Positions 1 through 8,893 are shown, counted from the first letter of the stretch. The stretch is 64,000 bases of DNA from Lysobacterales bacterium (GCA_016707485.1 JADJHN010000001.1:558001-622000), one strand, 5' to 3'. Notes: generated by a model from the sequence alone, not told the origin. A program made the numbers and translations.

Positions 1-285
1 ATCATGGGCAACGCGTTTGCCGCGTTCCCGGTGATGATGGCGGGCATCGGCCTGCCCTTGCTGATCCTGCGACATGGGGCCGATCCGGCCATCCTCGGCG
101 CAATCGGCATGCTCACCGGCTACTGCGGGACCCTGCTGACGCCGATGGCGGCAAATTTCAATATCGTGCCTGCAGTCCTGCTTGAACTGCCCGATCAATA
201 CGGCGTGATCCGCTCGCAGATCCCCACCGCGCTGGGCCTGATGGCCGTCAACATCCTGCTGATGATCGTGCTGGTGTTCCGATGA
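1..285 (+). CDS. DUF979 family membrane protein, C-terminal fragment
   Basis: The reading frame is open at the left edge, so only the last 94 or so residues are present. They are strongly hydrophobic, with about three membrane segments and a Gly/Pro-rich stretch (GYCGTLLTPMAANFN). This matches my memory of the C-terminus of DUF979 permease-like proteins, which are commonly encoded just upstream of pcp together with DUF969. The stop codon overlaps the pcp start (ATGA), which supports one operon. Substrate unknown; a role linked to pyroglutamyl peptides is inferred from context only. Confidence 0.7.
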   Translation: MMGNAFAAFPVMMAGIGLPLLILRHGADPAILGAIGMLTGYCGTLLTPMAANFNIVPAVLLELPDQYGVIRSQIPTALGLMAVNILLMIVLVFR

Positions 286-935
286 GCGCGCCTTGCGTGT
301 TGTTGCTGGGTTTCGAGCCGTTTGCCGGCGAGGCGGTCAATCCCTCCGCGGAAATCGTCCGCCATCTCGAAGGCGCGATGGTCGGTGCGCACCGGGTTGT
401 CTCCGCCGTGCTGCCGGTTTCGTTCGCCGATGCACCGCTGCGCCTGGCAGAAGCGCTCGATCGGCATCTTCCGGAATTGGTGATCGCACTCGGCCAGGCG
501 GGTGGCCGCGCGGACATTTCGCTGGAGCGCGTGGCGATCAACCTGATCGATGCGCGCATTGCCGACAACAGCGGCTTGCAGCCGATCGACGTGGAAGTCC
601 TGCGCGATGGCCCGGGTGCGTATTTTTCGACCCTGCCACTGAAGGCGATCCACGCACGACTGCGGCAGCGCGGCGTGCCCGCGTCACTTTCGCTGAGCGC
701 GGGATGCTATGTCTGCAACCAGGTCTTCTACTGGCTCGGCCACCTGCTGTCGACCGAGCATGGGCACGCGCGCGGCGGATTCATTCATGTGCCCTGGCTG
801 CCGGAACAGGCGGCACGCCATCCTGGCGAACCGGGCATGCCGCTGGCGATGATGATCGAGGGCGTGCGCGAAGCCGTCGATTGCGCCTTGCACACGACCA
901 TCGACCTCGACGTTGCCGGCGGCTACACGCATTGA
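282..935 (+). CDS. pcp: Pyrrolidone-carboxylate peptidase (pyroglutamyl peptidase I)
   Basis: Cytosolic cysteine peptidase of family C15 that removes N-terminal pyroglutamate from peptides. At 217 residues it has the normal length. The family landmarks are present: N-terminal LLLGFEPFAGEAVNPS, the catalytic Glu in SLERVAIN (about residue 82), the Cys in AGCYVCNQVFYW (about 145) and the His in GGFIHVPWLP (about 169). The start overlaps the stop of the upstream DUF979 gene by four bases, indicating translational coupling. The gene converges on the exported-protein gene ending at 952. Confidence 0.95.
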   Translation: MSAPCVLLLGFEPFAGEAVNPSAEIVRHLEGAMVGAHRVVSAVLPVSFADAPLRLAEALDRHLPELVIALGQAGGRADISLERVAINLIDARIADNSGLQPIDVEVLRDGPGAYFSTLPLKAIHARLRQRGVPASLSLSAGCYVCNQVFYWLGHLLSTEHGHARGGFIHVPWLPEQAARHPGEPGMPLAMMIEGVREAVDCALHTTIDLDVAGGYTH

Positions 936-951
936 GCTTTCGCGCAACGCC

Positions 952-1641
952 TCAGCAGCCTTCGCCTTTCTTCTTGACCGGGGTGACTTCGATGACCAGC
1001 TTGCCGGTCTCGACATAGGGCAATTGCACTTTCACCGGATCGGTCGAGTAGTAGAAACCGCCCTTGCTGGCGGCCTTGAGCTTGTCACGCGATTTCGATT
1101 CGTAGAACTTCCCGGGTGCCGATGCCGGTGTCGCCACGACGAAGCGGCGCACGTCTTCGAGGTTCACGCAGGCCAGCAGGCGGGTTGGCTTGAACGGGCG
1201 GATATCGATCTGCAAGGGCTCGACCAGGGTGGAATCACGCACCTTGCCGGCATCGTCAAGCACATACAGGATCGGCTTGAACACGGCATTGCCGCGCCCC
1301 TGCGGATTGCTTTCGGCAATGACCTGGACGCGCACGGCTATGTTCTTGAACTCGCGGGCGAGCTCGATCTCGCGAAAGCGGCTCTTGCCCTTGGGGAAAT
1401 CCCTTTGCTCCGCATCGGTGCCGATGGAGATGCGTTCGGGCCGATCGAATCCCAGCACGACGACGCCTTCATCCGGGGCACGAGCCACCGGCGGACTGGA
1501 GGGCTTTTCGCCGAACAGGCGATCTTTCCACAGCGTGAACGGATTGGCCGCAAACGCCGTCCCGCTCAGCAGCGCAATCGGCAGCAGCAAGCATGCGAAC
1601 CTGCGCAGCACGCCAGTTTGGCGGCGATCTTCGGATCTCAC
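952..1641 (-). CDS. Exported protein of unknown function, possibly MalM-like
   Basis: The protein has a signal peptide (core LRRFACLLLPIALLSGTAFA) followed by about 190 residues rich in beta-strand patterns, and ends in a basic KKKGEGC tail. The core has a weak resemblance to MalM-type periplasmic proteins (FDRP..I.I.., a central LEDVRRFVVAT segment), but I would not assign that function. A long upstream extension in the same frame is low-complexity and overlaps the next gene, so I reject it. The start is a GTG at 1641; a second GTG at 1611 would give a minimal signal peptide and is equally plausible. It lies in a run of three exported small proteins on the same strand. Confidence 0.6.
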   Translation of the reverse strand: MRSEDRRQTGVLRRFACLLLPIALLSGTAFAANPFTLWKDRLFGEKPSSPPVARAPDEGVVVLGFDRPERISIGTDAEQRDFPKGKSRFREIELAREFKNIAVRVQVIAESNPQGRGNAVFKPILYVLDDAGKVRDSTLVEPLQIDIRPFKPTRLLACVNLEDVRRFVVATPASAPGKFYESKSRDKLKAASKGGFYYSTDPVKVQLPYVETGKLVIEVTPVKKKGEGC

Positions 1642-1696
1642 CAGGCAGCGGTCGGCTGGCCGACCGGACAGGCCAGCGCTCGACGATCGAAACGCG

Positions 1697-2053
1697 TTAC
1701 TCCAGCACCAGCGGCGTGAGTTCCTTGCCATCCTGGGTAAACGTTTCAAGCTGCAGGGTATTGCCGATGCTGGCAACGGAATGGCGCTGCTCATCGGTGG
1801 CTTGACTGTCTTCGCTGCGGCCATTCTTGAGAATGATCCCGGTGATTTTCTTGGTTTCCTTGAGGTCGCTGATGTAACCAAAAAGTTCAGCCTTGCCGAA
1901 GGTGTAGCTGTCGATCGTGTAGCGATCCTGCTTGGCCGGGGTGACTACGGCGCGGCCGTCGCGGATGCTGCCGGCATGGGCAAGCCCGGCGAGGAACAGG
2001 CTGAGGACAAGCAGGAGCAGCAGCGGTTTCACTTTGACGAAACGGGTATTCAT
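1697..2053 (-). CDS. Small exported hypothetical protein
   Basis: A 118-residue protein with a clear signal peptide (KPLLLLLVLSLFLAGLAHAG) and a short mature region containing TFGKAELFGYISDLKETKKI. The mature part has no recognisable motif. The start was set at the ATG at 2053 because AAGGA precedes it at good spacing; the reading frame extends further upstream but into the preceding gene. It begins 16 nt after the stop of the lipoprotein gene at 2070-2483, so the two are probably co-transcribed. Function unknown. Confidence 0.65.
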   Translation of the reverse strand: MNTRFVKVKPLLLLLVLSLFLAGLAHAGSIRDGRAVVTPAKQDRYTIDSYTFGKAELFGYISDLKETKKITGIILKNGRSEDSQATDEQRHSVASIGNTLQLETFTQDGKELTPLVLE

Positions 2054-2069
2054 GGCGAGGTTCCTTGAG

Positions 2070-2483
2070 TTACTTGGCGGGTTCGGGTTCAGCCTTGGTC
2101 GTTGCACGAATTTCGTTGATCTCGCCCTTCTCCTCGAGATAGGCGGTGAATTCGAGCGCCACGGCGATCCGTGCCAGAGCCACGATATGGCTGTCCTTGA
2201 TGCGATTCTTTTCACCGCGCTTGAGCAGCAGGGTCTTCATCGGCAAACCCTGCTCCTTGCGGTAGTTCAGCGCCGCGCGCAGATCCTGCGCGGTCAGCGG
2301 AACGTCCTGGTAATCAAACTGGCCATCCTTCTCGGCAATCAGGGTGACGTCATAGCTGGCCGGGGTGACCACCGGCCCGCGTGCGGCGTCGGATCGCGAG
2401 TCACGCGAGCAGGCGGCGACGACCACGGCAAGGACAACCAGCGCCAGCAGGCGCAGCGGGCGAGGAATCTCAAGCTGCCACAT
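2070..2483 (-). CDS. Putative lipoprotein with ExbD/TolR-like periplasmic domain
   Basis: A 137-residue protein with a short cytoplasmic start, a hydrophobic segment and a lipobox ending VVVAACS, so probably lipid-anchored. The mature region (ALNYRKEQGLPMKTLLLKRGEK, then DSHIVALARIAVALEF) resembles the periplasmic domain of ExbD/TolR proteins, with the expected alternation of a strand, a charged turn and an amphipathic helix. The usual ExbD transmembrane Asp is absent and there is no ExbB nearby, so a proton-channel role is unlikely. The ATG at 2483 is preceded by GGAGAG. It forms a likely pair with the exported protein that follows. Confidence 0.6.
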   Translation of the reverse strand: MWQLEIPRPLRLLALVVLAVVVAACSRDSRSDAARGPVVTPASYDVTLIAEKDGQFDYQDVPLTAQDLRAALNYRKEQGLPMKTLLLKRGEKNRIKDSHIVALARIAVALEFTAYLEEKGEINEIRATTKAEPEPAK

Positions 2484-2531
2484 AAACGGACTCTCCAGGG
2501 CGGAAAAAGACGCCAAGCCTACCACTGAAAG

Positions 2532-3101
2532 TCAGGCGCGCGGCAAGGTCACGCCCTGCTGGCCCATGTACTTGCCGGCACGATCCTTGTAGCTGGTGGC
2601 GCACTCCTCGTCGGATTCGAGGAACAACATCTGCGCCACGCCCTCGTTGGCATAGATGCGCGCCGGCAGCGGCGTGGTGTTGGAGAATTCCAGGGTGACA
2701 TGGCCTTCCCATTCAGGTTCGAGCGGAGTCACGTTGACGATGATCCCGCAGCGCGCATAGGTGGATTTGCCGAGGCAGATCGTCAAGACCTTGCGAGGAA
2801 TGCGGAAGTACTCGACGGTGCGCGCCAGGGCGAACGAGTTCGGCGGGATGATGCAGACGTCGCCGTTGAAATCGACGAAGTTGCCGGATTCGAAGTTCTT
2901 CGGATCGACAATGGTCGAGTTGATGTTGGTGAAGATCTTGAATTCGGCGGCGCAACGCACGTCGTAGCCGTAGCTGGAGGTGCCGTACGAGATCAAGCGG
3001 CCGCCCGAGGCGTTCTGCTTGACCTGCCCGGGTTCGAACGGTTCGATCATGCGCTGCTGTTCGGCCATGCGGCGGATCCAGTGGTCGGACTTGATGCTCA
3101 T
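2532..3101 (-). CDS. dcd: dCTP deaminase
   Basis: Converts dCTP to dUTP plus ammonia in pyrimidine deoxynucleotide synthesis; cytosolic trimer. The 189 residues match the monofunctional E. coli-type enzyme in length. The conserved core GKSTYARCGIIVNVTPLEPE is followed by WEGHVTLEFSNTTP, which places the catalytic Glu at residue 138, the same number as in E. coli. The C-terminus (KYMGQQGVTLPR) also fits the family. It lies close to mrp and metG, an arrangement I associate with Lysobacterales. No frameshift or odd feature. Confidence 0.96.
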   Translation of the reverse strand: MSIKSDHWIRRMAEQQRMIEPFEPGQVKQNASGGRLISYGTSSYGYDVRCAAEFKIFTNINSTIVDPKNFESGNFVDFNGDVCIIPPNSFALARTVEYFRIPRKVLTICLGKSTYARCGIIVNVTPLEPEWEGHVTLEFSNTTPLPARIYANEGVAQMLFLESDEECATSYKDRAGKYMGQQGVTLPRA

Positions 3102-3143
3102 GCAGGATTCTCGTTGCTCATTGATGAAAGGGATACGCGATGT

Positions 3144-3743
3144 TCAGGGCGATGCGGCTGGCTGAAACCAGCGATAGTGTCCGCGGATCGGCCAGGCGAA
3201 CAACACGTCCTCGGCACGCACGCCGGCACCGATATTGTGGATGATCAACGGGCGCTGCCCGTCGGCGCTGCGCTGAGCGGCGACAATGCCGATGTGCAAC
3301 AAGCCGTCATCCAGTCGCCAGGAGACGAAATCGCCAGCCCGGTAGTCGCTTGCCGCGCGGCTGACCGGCATGCTCCGGCCTTGTCGTGAAAACCAGGTTT
3401 CGAGGTTCGCCACGCGACGGTGATCGATGTTGCGATCGGCGCGCTTGAGCGCCCACAAGGCCGGGTAGGCGGGGAAATGCATGCGCATGTCCATGTGCAC
3501 ATCTGCTTGCAGGTCGACATCGACTCCGCGCATGGCGCGGACGATCACATCCGAACACACGCCGCGATCGACCGGCACGTCGCCACCGGGATAGGCAAGC
3601 TGAACATAGGCCGGATCATAAGTCGTGGTCACCCCGATCTGCCCGGTCGCCGCTGCCAGCAGTCGCTCGACATCGGACGCCGCAGCCAGCGGCTGCAGCA
3701 ATCCGGACATTCCGAGCAAGCCAGCGAGCAAGCGAACGACCAC
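3144..3743 (-). CDS. DUF1287 domain exported protein
   Basis: A 199-residue protein with an N-terminal signal peptide (VVVRLLAGLLGMSGLLQPLA) and a single DUF1287 domain. The family motifs are all visible: TTYDPAYVQLAYPGGDVP, RGVCSDVIVRAMR, the NIDHRRVANLETWF segment, YRAGDFVSWRL and the terminal LIIHNIGAG...GHYRWF. The conserved Cys and two His resemble a papain/NlpC-like arrangement, so a cell-wall or amide hydrolase role is possible, but the family has no settled activity. The start is a GTG at 3743, two bases after the mrp stop, which implies translational coupling. Confidence 0.8.
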   Translation of the reverse strand: MVVRLLAGLLGMSGLLQPLAAASDVERLLAAATGQIGVTTTYDPAYVQLAYPGGDVPVDRGVCSDVIVRAMRGVDVDLQADVHMDMRMHFPAYPALWALKRADRNIDHRRVANLETWFSRQGRSMPVSRAASDYRAGDFVSWRLDDGLLHIGIVAAQRSADGQRPLIIHNIGAGVRAEDVLFAWPIRGHYRWFQPAASP

Positions 3744-3745
3744 GA

Positions 3746-4837
3746 TCAGGTGTTCTGCACGACGATCTTCGGAAACTGGATCGACTTGTTGCGCGCCTGC
3801 AGTGACAGGCGTGCGGCAGTGTTGCGCGCAATCTCGCGATAACGCGCCGCCAGCTCCGAATCGGGCATCGCGGCAACGGTCGGCGTACCGCCGTCGGCCT
3901 GTTCGCGGATGCGTATGTCGAGCGGCAGCGAACCGAGCATCGGCACGTTGTATTGCGCGGCCATGCGCCCGCCGCCGCCGTCGCCGAATACATGTTCCTC
4001 GTGCCCGCACTTCGAGCAGACATGCGTCGACATGTTCTCGATGACGCCGAGCACGGGCACGTTGACCTTCTCGAACATTTTCAGCGCCTTGCGCGCATCG
4101 AGCAGGGCGATGTCCTGCGGCGTGGTGACGATCACCGCACCGGATACCGGCACGCGCTGGCACAGGGTCAACTGGATGTCGCCGGTGCCGGGCGGCAAAT
4201 CGATGACCAGGTAATCGAGATCGACCCAATTGGTGTCGCTGAGCAGCTGCTGCAGAGCCTGGGTAACCATCGGCCCGCGCCAGATCATCGGCGTGTCTTC
4301 CTCGATCAGGAAGCCGATCGACATGACCTGGATGCCGTGGTTGATCTTCGGCTCGATGCGACTGCCGTCCTTGGTGTCGGGCTTGCCGGAGAGGCCGAGC
4401 ATGCGTGGCTGGCTCGGTCCGTAGATGTCGGCATCGAGAATGCCGACGCTGGCACCCTCGGCACGCAGGGCCAGGGCCAGGTTGGCGGCGACCGTCGACT
4501 TGCCGACGCCGCCCTTGCCCGAGGCTACCGCGATCACGTTGCGGATGTTCGGCATCGGCGTCAGGCCTTCCTGCACCCGATGCGCGCCGACGCGGCAGGA
4601 AACCGAAACCGCCGCCGACTCGATCATGGCATCGGCTTCAAGCGCCGCCTTGACCTCGGCGGCCAGCGCCGCTTGCCAGGACAAGGCCGGATAGCCAAGC
4701 TGGATATCCACCGATACGCGTCCATCGGCAACACCGACGCCGCGCAAGGCGGATCCGGAAACCAGATCCTGCCCCGTGTGCGGATCGATGATCGTGGAGA
4801 GAATTTCCCTGACTCGCGCTTCAACAACTTCGTTCAT
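3746..4837 (-). CDS. apbC: Iron-sulfur cluster carrier protein Mrp/ApbC
   Basis: P-loop ATPase that carries and transfers [4Fe-4S] clusters to apoproteins. At 363 residues it has the full family layout: an N-terminal MIP18/DUF59-type domain (about 1-80), the deviant Walker A motif GKGGVGKST (about 107-115), DADIYGPSQP, the PPGTGDIQL switch region and the CSKC pair (Cys274, Cys277) that binds the bridging cluster. The DUF1287 gene follows two bases after its stop. The upstream 160 nt, shared with the divergent lipoprotein gene, holds no other gene that I see. Confidence 0.95.
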   Translation of the reverse strand: MNEVVEARVREILSTIIDPHTGQDLVSGSALRGVGVADGRVSVDIQLGYPALSWQAALAAEVKAALEADAMIESAAVSVSCRVGAHRVQEGLTPMPNIRNVIAVASGKGGVGKSTVAANLALALRAEGASVGILDADIYGPSQPRMLGLSGKPDTKDGSRIEPKINHGIQVMSIGFLIEEDTPMIWRGPMVTQALQQLLSDTNWVDLDYLVIDLPPGTGDIQLTLCQRVPVSGAVIVTTPQDIALLDARKALKMFEKVNVPVLGVIENMSTHVCSKCGHEEHVFGDGGGGRMAAQYNVPMLGSLPLDIRIREQADGGTPTVAAMPDSELAARYREIARNTAARLSLQARNKSIQFPKIVVQNT

Positions 4838-4999
4838 GGTCTCGATCGGCCGGGCAAAGACCTATAGTGTAACGTCACCTCGGCTGCGCATGGATCCCAT
4901 GGCAGTCCGTCACCCTGCCTGCAAGCCGTCAGAGAACTGTTTCGCGTTTGCGCAGTCCAACGCCCGTTGACCACGGCGCAATCCGCCAGGAGATATCCG

Positions 5000-5446
5000 A
5001 TGACCCCATGCCGAATGCTGCTGCTTGCCCCCTTGCTCCTGCTCTCCGTGGCCGCCTGCAACCGCAGTCAACCTTCGGGCGTTCCCGAAACGACGGCCGT
5101 GCCCAGCTCCGCGCCCGTGCAGCCAGTGGAACAGCCGCCAGCAGCGACGGTTGCCGATGCCGCGCCGGTCGAAGCCACGCCGCCGCCGCTGGACAGCCCG
5201 ATTCCCGCCTACGACAAGACCGGATATCCGGATTGCGATGACTATCTTGAAAGCTATCGGCAATGCCTGAATTCGCGCCTCGGCAGCGACGAACGCAAAA
5301 GCCACGCGCGTGAGTTGCACGAAGTGTTCCGCGCAATCAGCGCCAATATCGCCCGCGGCACCGATCCGGCACGTGTCGCCGCCTTGTGCAAGAAGTCGCG
5401 CAAGCTGGCTGTCGGCAAGCTCAACGAACTCGGTTGTGCGCTGTAG
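5000..5446 (+). CDS. Putative lipoprotein with C-terminal CX9C motif
   Basis: A 148-residue protein beginning MTPCRMLLLAPLLLLSVAAC, a lipoprotein signal with the lipobox Cys at the end. A Pro/Ala-rich linker of about 60 residues follows, then a compact C-terminal region with four cysteines. Two form a CX9C pair (CDDYLESYRQC) and two are spaced CX15C near the end, suggesting a disulfide-stabilised helical hairpin. The start at 5000 is preceded by AGGAG; an in-frame ATG at 4967 lacks a ribosome site. It lies directly upstream of metG. No function can be assigned. Confidence 0.65.
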   Translation: MTPCRMLLLAPLLLLSVAACNRSQPSGVPETTAVPSSAPVQPVEQPPAATVADAAPVEATPPPLDSPIPAYDKTGYPDCDDYLESYRQCLNSRLGSDERKSHARELHEVFRAISANIARGTDPARVAALCKKSRKLAVGKLNELGCAL

Positions 5447-5521
5447 CAGTCGCCATGCGGCCATCACCGCCTCCGCACATGCAATAATTCCGCGCCTTGC
5501 ATCGCGCGGAAACCGGACGAA

Positions 5522-7666
5522 ATGATCACCCCTGCCAGGAAGATCCTGGTCACCAATGCCTTGCCGTATGCCAACGGCCACCTCCACCTCGGCCACCTGC
5601 TCGGTTACGTGCAAGCCGACATCTGGGTTCGCGCGCTGCGCATGCACGGCCACACCGTGCATTTCGTCTGCGCCGATGACGCGCACGGCACGCCGATCAT
5701 GCTCGCTGCCGAAAAGGCGGGACTCAGCGCCGAGGACTACATCAAGCCGGTGCAGGCTTCGCATGAGCGTGATTTTGCCGATTTCGCGATTGATTTCGAT
5801 CATTACCACTCGACTCACTCGGCGGAAAACCGCGAGCTTTCGGAAACCATCTACACGCGCCTGCGCGATGGCGGACACATTGCCCGGCGTTCGATCCAGC
5901 AGCTGTACGATCCGGTCAAGCAGATGTTCCTGCCCGATCGCTACATTCGTGGCGAATGTCCCAAATGCGGTGCCGCCGATCAGTACGGCGACAACTGCGA
6001 AAACTGCGGCGCAACCTACGCACCGACCGACCTGAAAAACCCGCGCTCGGTGATGTCCGGCGCGGAACCGGTGCTGCGCGATTCCGAGCATTTCTTCTTC
6101 AGCGTCGGCCACTTCGAGAACCTGCTGCGCGAATGGTTTGCCGGCACGCTCACGGCCGGTCGCCCGGTCGCCCATCCCGGAGTGATTGCCAAACTCGGCG
6201 AATGGCTGAATTCCGAGGGCGGCCTGCGCGACTGGGACATCTCGCGCGATGCGCCCTATTTCGGCTTTCCGATTCCCGACGCGCCGGGCAAGTACTTCTA
6301 TGTCTGGCTCGACGCTCCGGTCGGTTATCTCGCCAGTTTCAAGGCGCTGTGCGATGCCCGGGGTTATTCATTCAAAGAATTCCTCGATTCCGGCAGCACC
6401 GCCGAAATGCACCACTTCATCGGCAAGGACATCGTCAATTTTCACGGCCTTTTCTGGCCGGCCATGCTGCATGGCGCGAATTTCCGCGTACCGACCGCCC
6501 TGCACGTCAACGGCTACGTCACCGTCAATGGCGAGAAGATGTCGAAATCGCGCGGCACCTTCATCCAGGCGCGCACCTGGCTCGACGTCGGCCTCAATCC
6601 GCAATATCTGCGTTACTACTTTGCCGCCAAGTCTTCCGGCGGCGTGGTCGACCTCGATCTCAACCTCGAGGATTTCACCCAGCGCGTCAATGCCGATATC
6701 GTCGGCAAGTTCGTCAATATCGCCAGCCGTTGCGCAAAGCTGCTGGAGACGAATTTCGACAATCGCCTTGCTGCGGATTTCTGGACAAAGGAACCGGTTG
6801 CCGCCGCGCCTGAATGCGTGCGCAAGGCCAAGCTGTTGCTCGACCAGGCGGTCGGTCAGCTGCAGGATGCGGTCGAACACTATGCCCGCGACGATTTCAA
6901 CCGCGCCATCGGCATGATCATGCAAGTCGCCGATCGCGCCAATGAATACATTGCCGAAACTGCGCCGTGGGCGCTGGCCAGGGATCCCTCGCGACGCGAA
7001 GAGCTGCATGTCGTGCTGACCACCGGCATCAATTTGTTTCGTGCCATCGCCTGCGCCTTGAAACCGATCCTGCCGGTCCTGGTTGGGCAGGCGGAAACCT
7101 TCCTCGCCTTGCCCGAGGGGCGCTTCGAGCACTTCAACCAGATCGCCAGGCATCTTGGCGAGCATCGTATCCAGAGCTACCAGCCGCTGGCCACGCGCGT
7201 CGACCCGAAGCAGATTGCCGCGATGATCGAGGCATCGAAGGAATCGCTGGTGCCGCCGGCCGCCGCCGAAAATTCGCAATCGCCGAGCGCTGCGGACGTC
7301 GCTCCTGGCATGAAAAACGACACGGTGTCGAGCGCACTGATTTCCATGGATGATTTCGCCAAACTCGATCTGCGCATCGGCAAGGTGCTCGAATGCGCCT
7401 TCGTCGACGGCTCGGACAAATTGCTGCGCTTCAAGCTTGATGCCGGCGATCTCGGCGAACGCCAGATCTTCTCCGGCATCCGCGCCGCCTACGCCGAACC
7501 GGAAAAACTGATCGGTCGCAACGTCGTCTTCATCGCCAACCTCGCACCGCGCAAGATGCGCTTCGGCCTGTCCGAAGGCATGATCCTCTCGGCCGGCAAC
7601 GGCGGTGCCGATCTCAAGCTGCTTGATGCCGATGCCGGGGCCATGCCCGGAGCGACGGTGCGCTGA
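5522..7666 (+). CDS. metG: Methionine-tRNA ligase
   Basis: Charges tRNA-Met with methionine. At 714 residues it is the long bacterial form. Visible landmarks are the HIGH-equivalent HLGH (22-25), a zinc knuckle with Cys146, Cys149, Cys159 and Cys162, KMSKS at 339-343, a helical anticodon-binding region, and a C-terminal EMAP/Trbp111-like tRNA-binding domain (about 608-714) beginning ISMDDFAKLDLRIGK. A Pro/Ala/Ser-rich linker separates the last domain. The downstream zinc-ribbon gene starts 22 nt after its stop, so metG probably leads a four-gene operon with rsxB and nth. Confidence 0.98.
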   Translation: MITPARKILVTNALPYANGHLHLGHLLGYVQADIWVRALRMHGHTVHFVCADDAHGTPIMLAAEKAGLSAEDYIKPVQASHERDFADFAIDFDHYHSTHSAENRELSETIYTRLRDGGHIARRSIQQLYDPVKQMFLPDRYIRGECPKCGAADQYGDNCENCGATYAPTDLKNPRSVMSGAEPVLRDSEHFFFSVGHFENLLREWFAGTLTAGRPVAHPGVIAKLGEWLNSEGGLRDWDISRDAPYFGFPIPDAPGKYFYVWLDAPVGYLASFKALCDARGYSFKEFLDSGSTAEMHHFIGKDIVNFHGLFWPAMLHGANFRVPTALHVNGYVTVNGEKMSKSRGTFIQARTWLDVGLNPQYLRYYFAAKSSGGVVDLDLNLEDFTQRVNADIVGKFVNIASRCAKLLETNFDNRLAADFWTKEPVAAAPECVRKAKLLLDQAVGQLQDAVEHYARDDFNRAIGMIMQVADRANEYIAETAPWALARDPSRREELHVVLTTGINLFRAIACALKPILPVLVGQAETFLALPEGRFEHFNQIARHLGEHRIQSYQPLATRVDPKQIAAMIEASKESLVPPAAAENSQSPSAADVAPGMKNDTVSSALISMDDFAKLDLRIGKVLECAFVDGSDKLLRFKLDAGDLGERQIFSGIRAAYAEPEKLIGRNVVFIANLAPRKMRFGLSEGMILSAGNGGADLKLLDADAGAMPGATVR

Positions 7667-7688
7667 AACGGAGATGGGAGTTGTCTGG

Positions 7689-8246
7689 ATGCGATGCGTC
7701 GAACGAACATTCGAATACATGGATGGCCTGGTGTTCGTATGCCTGCTGCGCAGCCGGCAAATCGATGCCCAACTGTTCGACGAGAATATCGTTCGCCAGA
7801 ACTGGTTCCACATCCTGGTCTATGGTGGATTTCGCGTCATGGTTCCTGCGCACGACCTGCAAGCCGCAGGCGAAGTCCTGGTTGAATTTCGCAGCGGCGT
7901 GCTGCGCTGCGACGATGATGAAATGGATCGACCGACCTGCCCCGCTTGCCATGCGCAGTCCGGCGAGTTCGATCATCGGCAGCGTCGCTGGGTCTTTCAC
8001 GCCGGCATCGTCTTGTGGCTCGCGCCGGGATTGGTGGCGGAATTCCTGCGCGATCCCCTGATCCCGTTCTTCTTTCTGTCGTCGGCCTTCTGGTTGGCCA
8101 TGTCGATGCCCTGGCTGCTTCGCTTCATTGTCCACAACCGCCTGCGCTGTGCCGAATGCGCCCATGCCTGGCGTGATTTGCCCCGCGTCCCATTCGGACG
8201 ACAGCAGCGCGATGCGGAGGAAGCATTGACCGTGCAAGGAGCATGA
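7689..8246 (+). CDS. Membrane protein with DUF2007-like and zinc-ribbon segments
   Basis: A 185-residue protein. The first 65 residues (LLRSRQIDAQLFDENI..., VYGGFRVMVPAHDLQAAGEVL) look like a DUF2007 'signal-transducing' domain. A CPAC pair with nearby charged residues and a later CAEC pair could form a zinc site on the two sides of a hydrophobic hairpin (about 95-145) that should span the membrane. I chose the ATG at 7689 because GGGAG lies eight bases upstream; the ATG at 7674 has its GGAG touching it. Its stop overlaps the rsxB start (ATGA). Function unknown. Confidence 0.65.
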   Translation: MRCVERTFEYMDGLVFVCLLRSRQIDAQLFDENIVRQNWFHILVYGGFRVMVPAHDLQAAGEVLVEFRSGVLRCDDDEMDRPTCPACHAQSGEFDHRQRRWVFHAGIVLWLAPGLVAEFLRDPLIPFFFLSSAFWLAMSMPWLLRFIVHNRLRCAECAHAWRDLPRVPFGRQQRDAEEALTVQGA

Positions 8247-8893
8247 GTGTGCCGCTCGCCAGCCAAATCGATGCCCTGCTGCCGCAAACGCAATGCACGC
8301 GTTGCGGCTATCCGGCATGTCGGCCGTATGCCGAAGCGATGGCGCGCGACGAGGTCGACATCAACCGGTGTGCACCGGGCGGTCAAGCGGGGGTCGATGC
8401 ACTGGCTGCCTTGCTCGGGCGCACTTCGAAACCACTGGATCCTTTGTTTGGCTTGGAAGCGCCAGCAACGGTGGCGCTGATCGACGAGGAGGTTTGCATC
8501 GGCTGCACCAAGTGCATCCAGGCTTGCCCGGTCGATGCGATTGTCGGTGCGAACAAGCACATGCACACGGTCATTGCCGCCGAATGCACCGGCTGCGGAT
8601 TGTGCATTCCGCCGTGCCCGGTCGATTGCATTGCGATGCTGGCGACATCGAGCGCGCCTCTCGCGCGCGACGAGATCCTGGTGCGCGCAGCGGTGGCCAG
8701 GCGTCGCTTCGAGGAGCGCAACCGCCGCCTCGCACGCAAGCTTGACGAGCGCGCTGCGCGTCGTGAAACGACACTCCGCAACGAAGCGCCGCGGCCTGTG
8801 CCGATCAGCCGCAAGGCCGTGCTTGCAGCCATCGCCCGCGGCAAGGCGAAGCGCGCGGCAAAGACCGGCAAGTTCGACGGATCATCGTCCTGA
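8243..8893 (+). CDS. rsxB: RnfB/RsxB-type ferredoxin, stand-alone
   Basis: Electron-transfer iron-sulfur protein. The N-terminal cluster motif (CTRCGYPAC plus a later Cys) is the Rnf 4Fe-4S domain, followed by two bacterial-ferredoxin motifs, CIGCTKCIQACP and CTGCGLCIPPCP. The C-terminal 70 residues are highly basic. Unlike E. coli RsxB it lacks an N-terminal membrane helix, and no rsxA, C, D, G or E is present here. The start overlaps the upstream stop and has AAGGA; the stop overlaps the nth start (TGATG). Coupling to nth suggests a role in supplying or protecting the endonuclease III cluster, but this is inference. Confidence 0.88.
   Translation: MSVPLASQIDALLPQTQCTRCGYPACRPYAEAMARDEVDINRCAPGGQAGVDALAALLGRTSKPLDPLFGLEAPATVALIDEEVCIGCTKCIQACPVDAIVGANKHMHTVIAAECTGCGLCIPPCPVDCIAMLATSSAPLARDEILVRAAVARRRFEERNRRLARKLDERAARRETTLRNEAPRPVPISRKAVLAAIARGKAKRAAKTGKFDGSSS

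Noticed and set aside
6368..7813. 481-residue open frame antisense to metG
   Set aside because: It mirrors the codon pattern of metG in GC-rich DNA and has no recognisable domain. The same reasoning removes the other long antisense frames, for example those opposite acs, the metH genes and the M13 peptidase.
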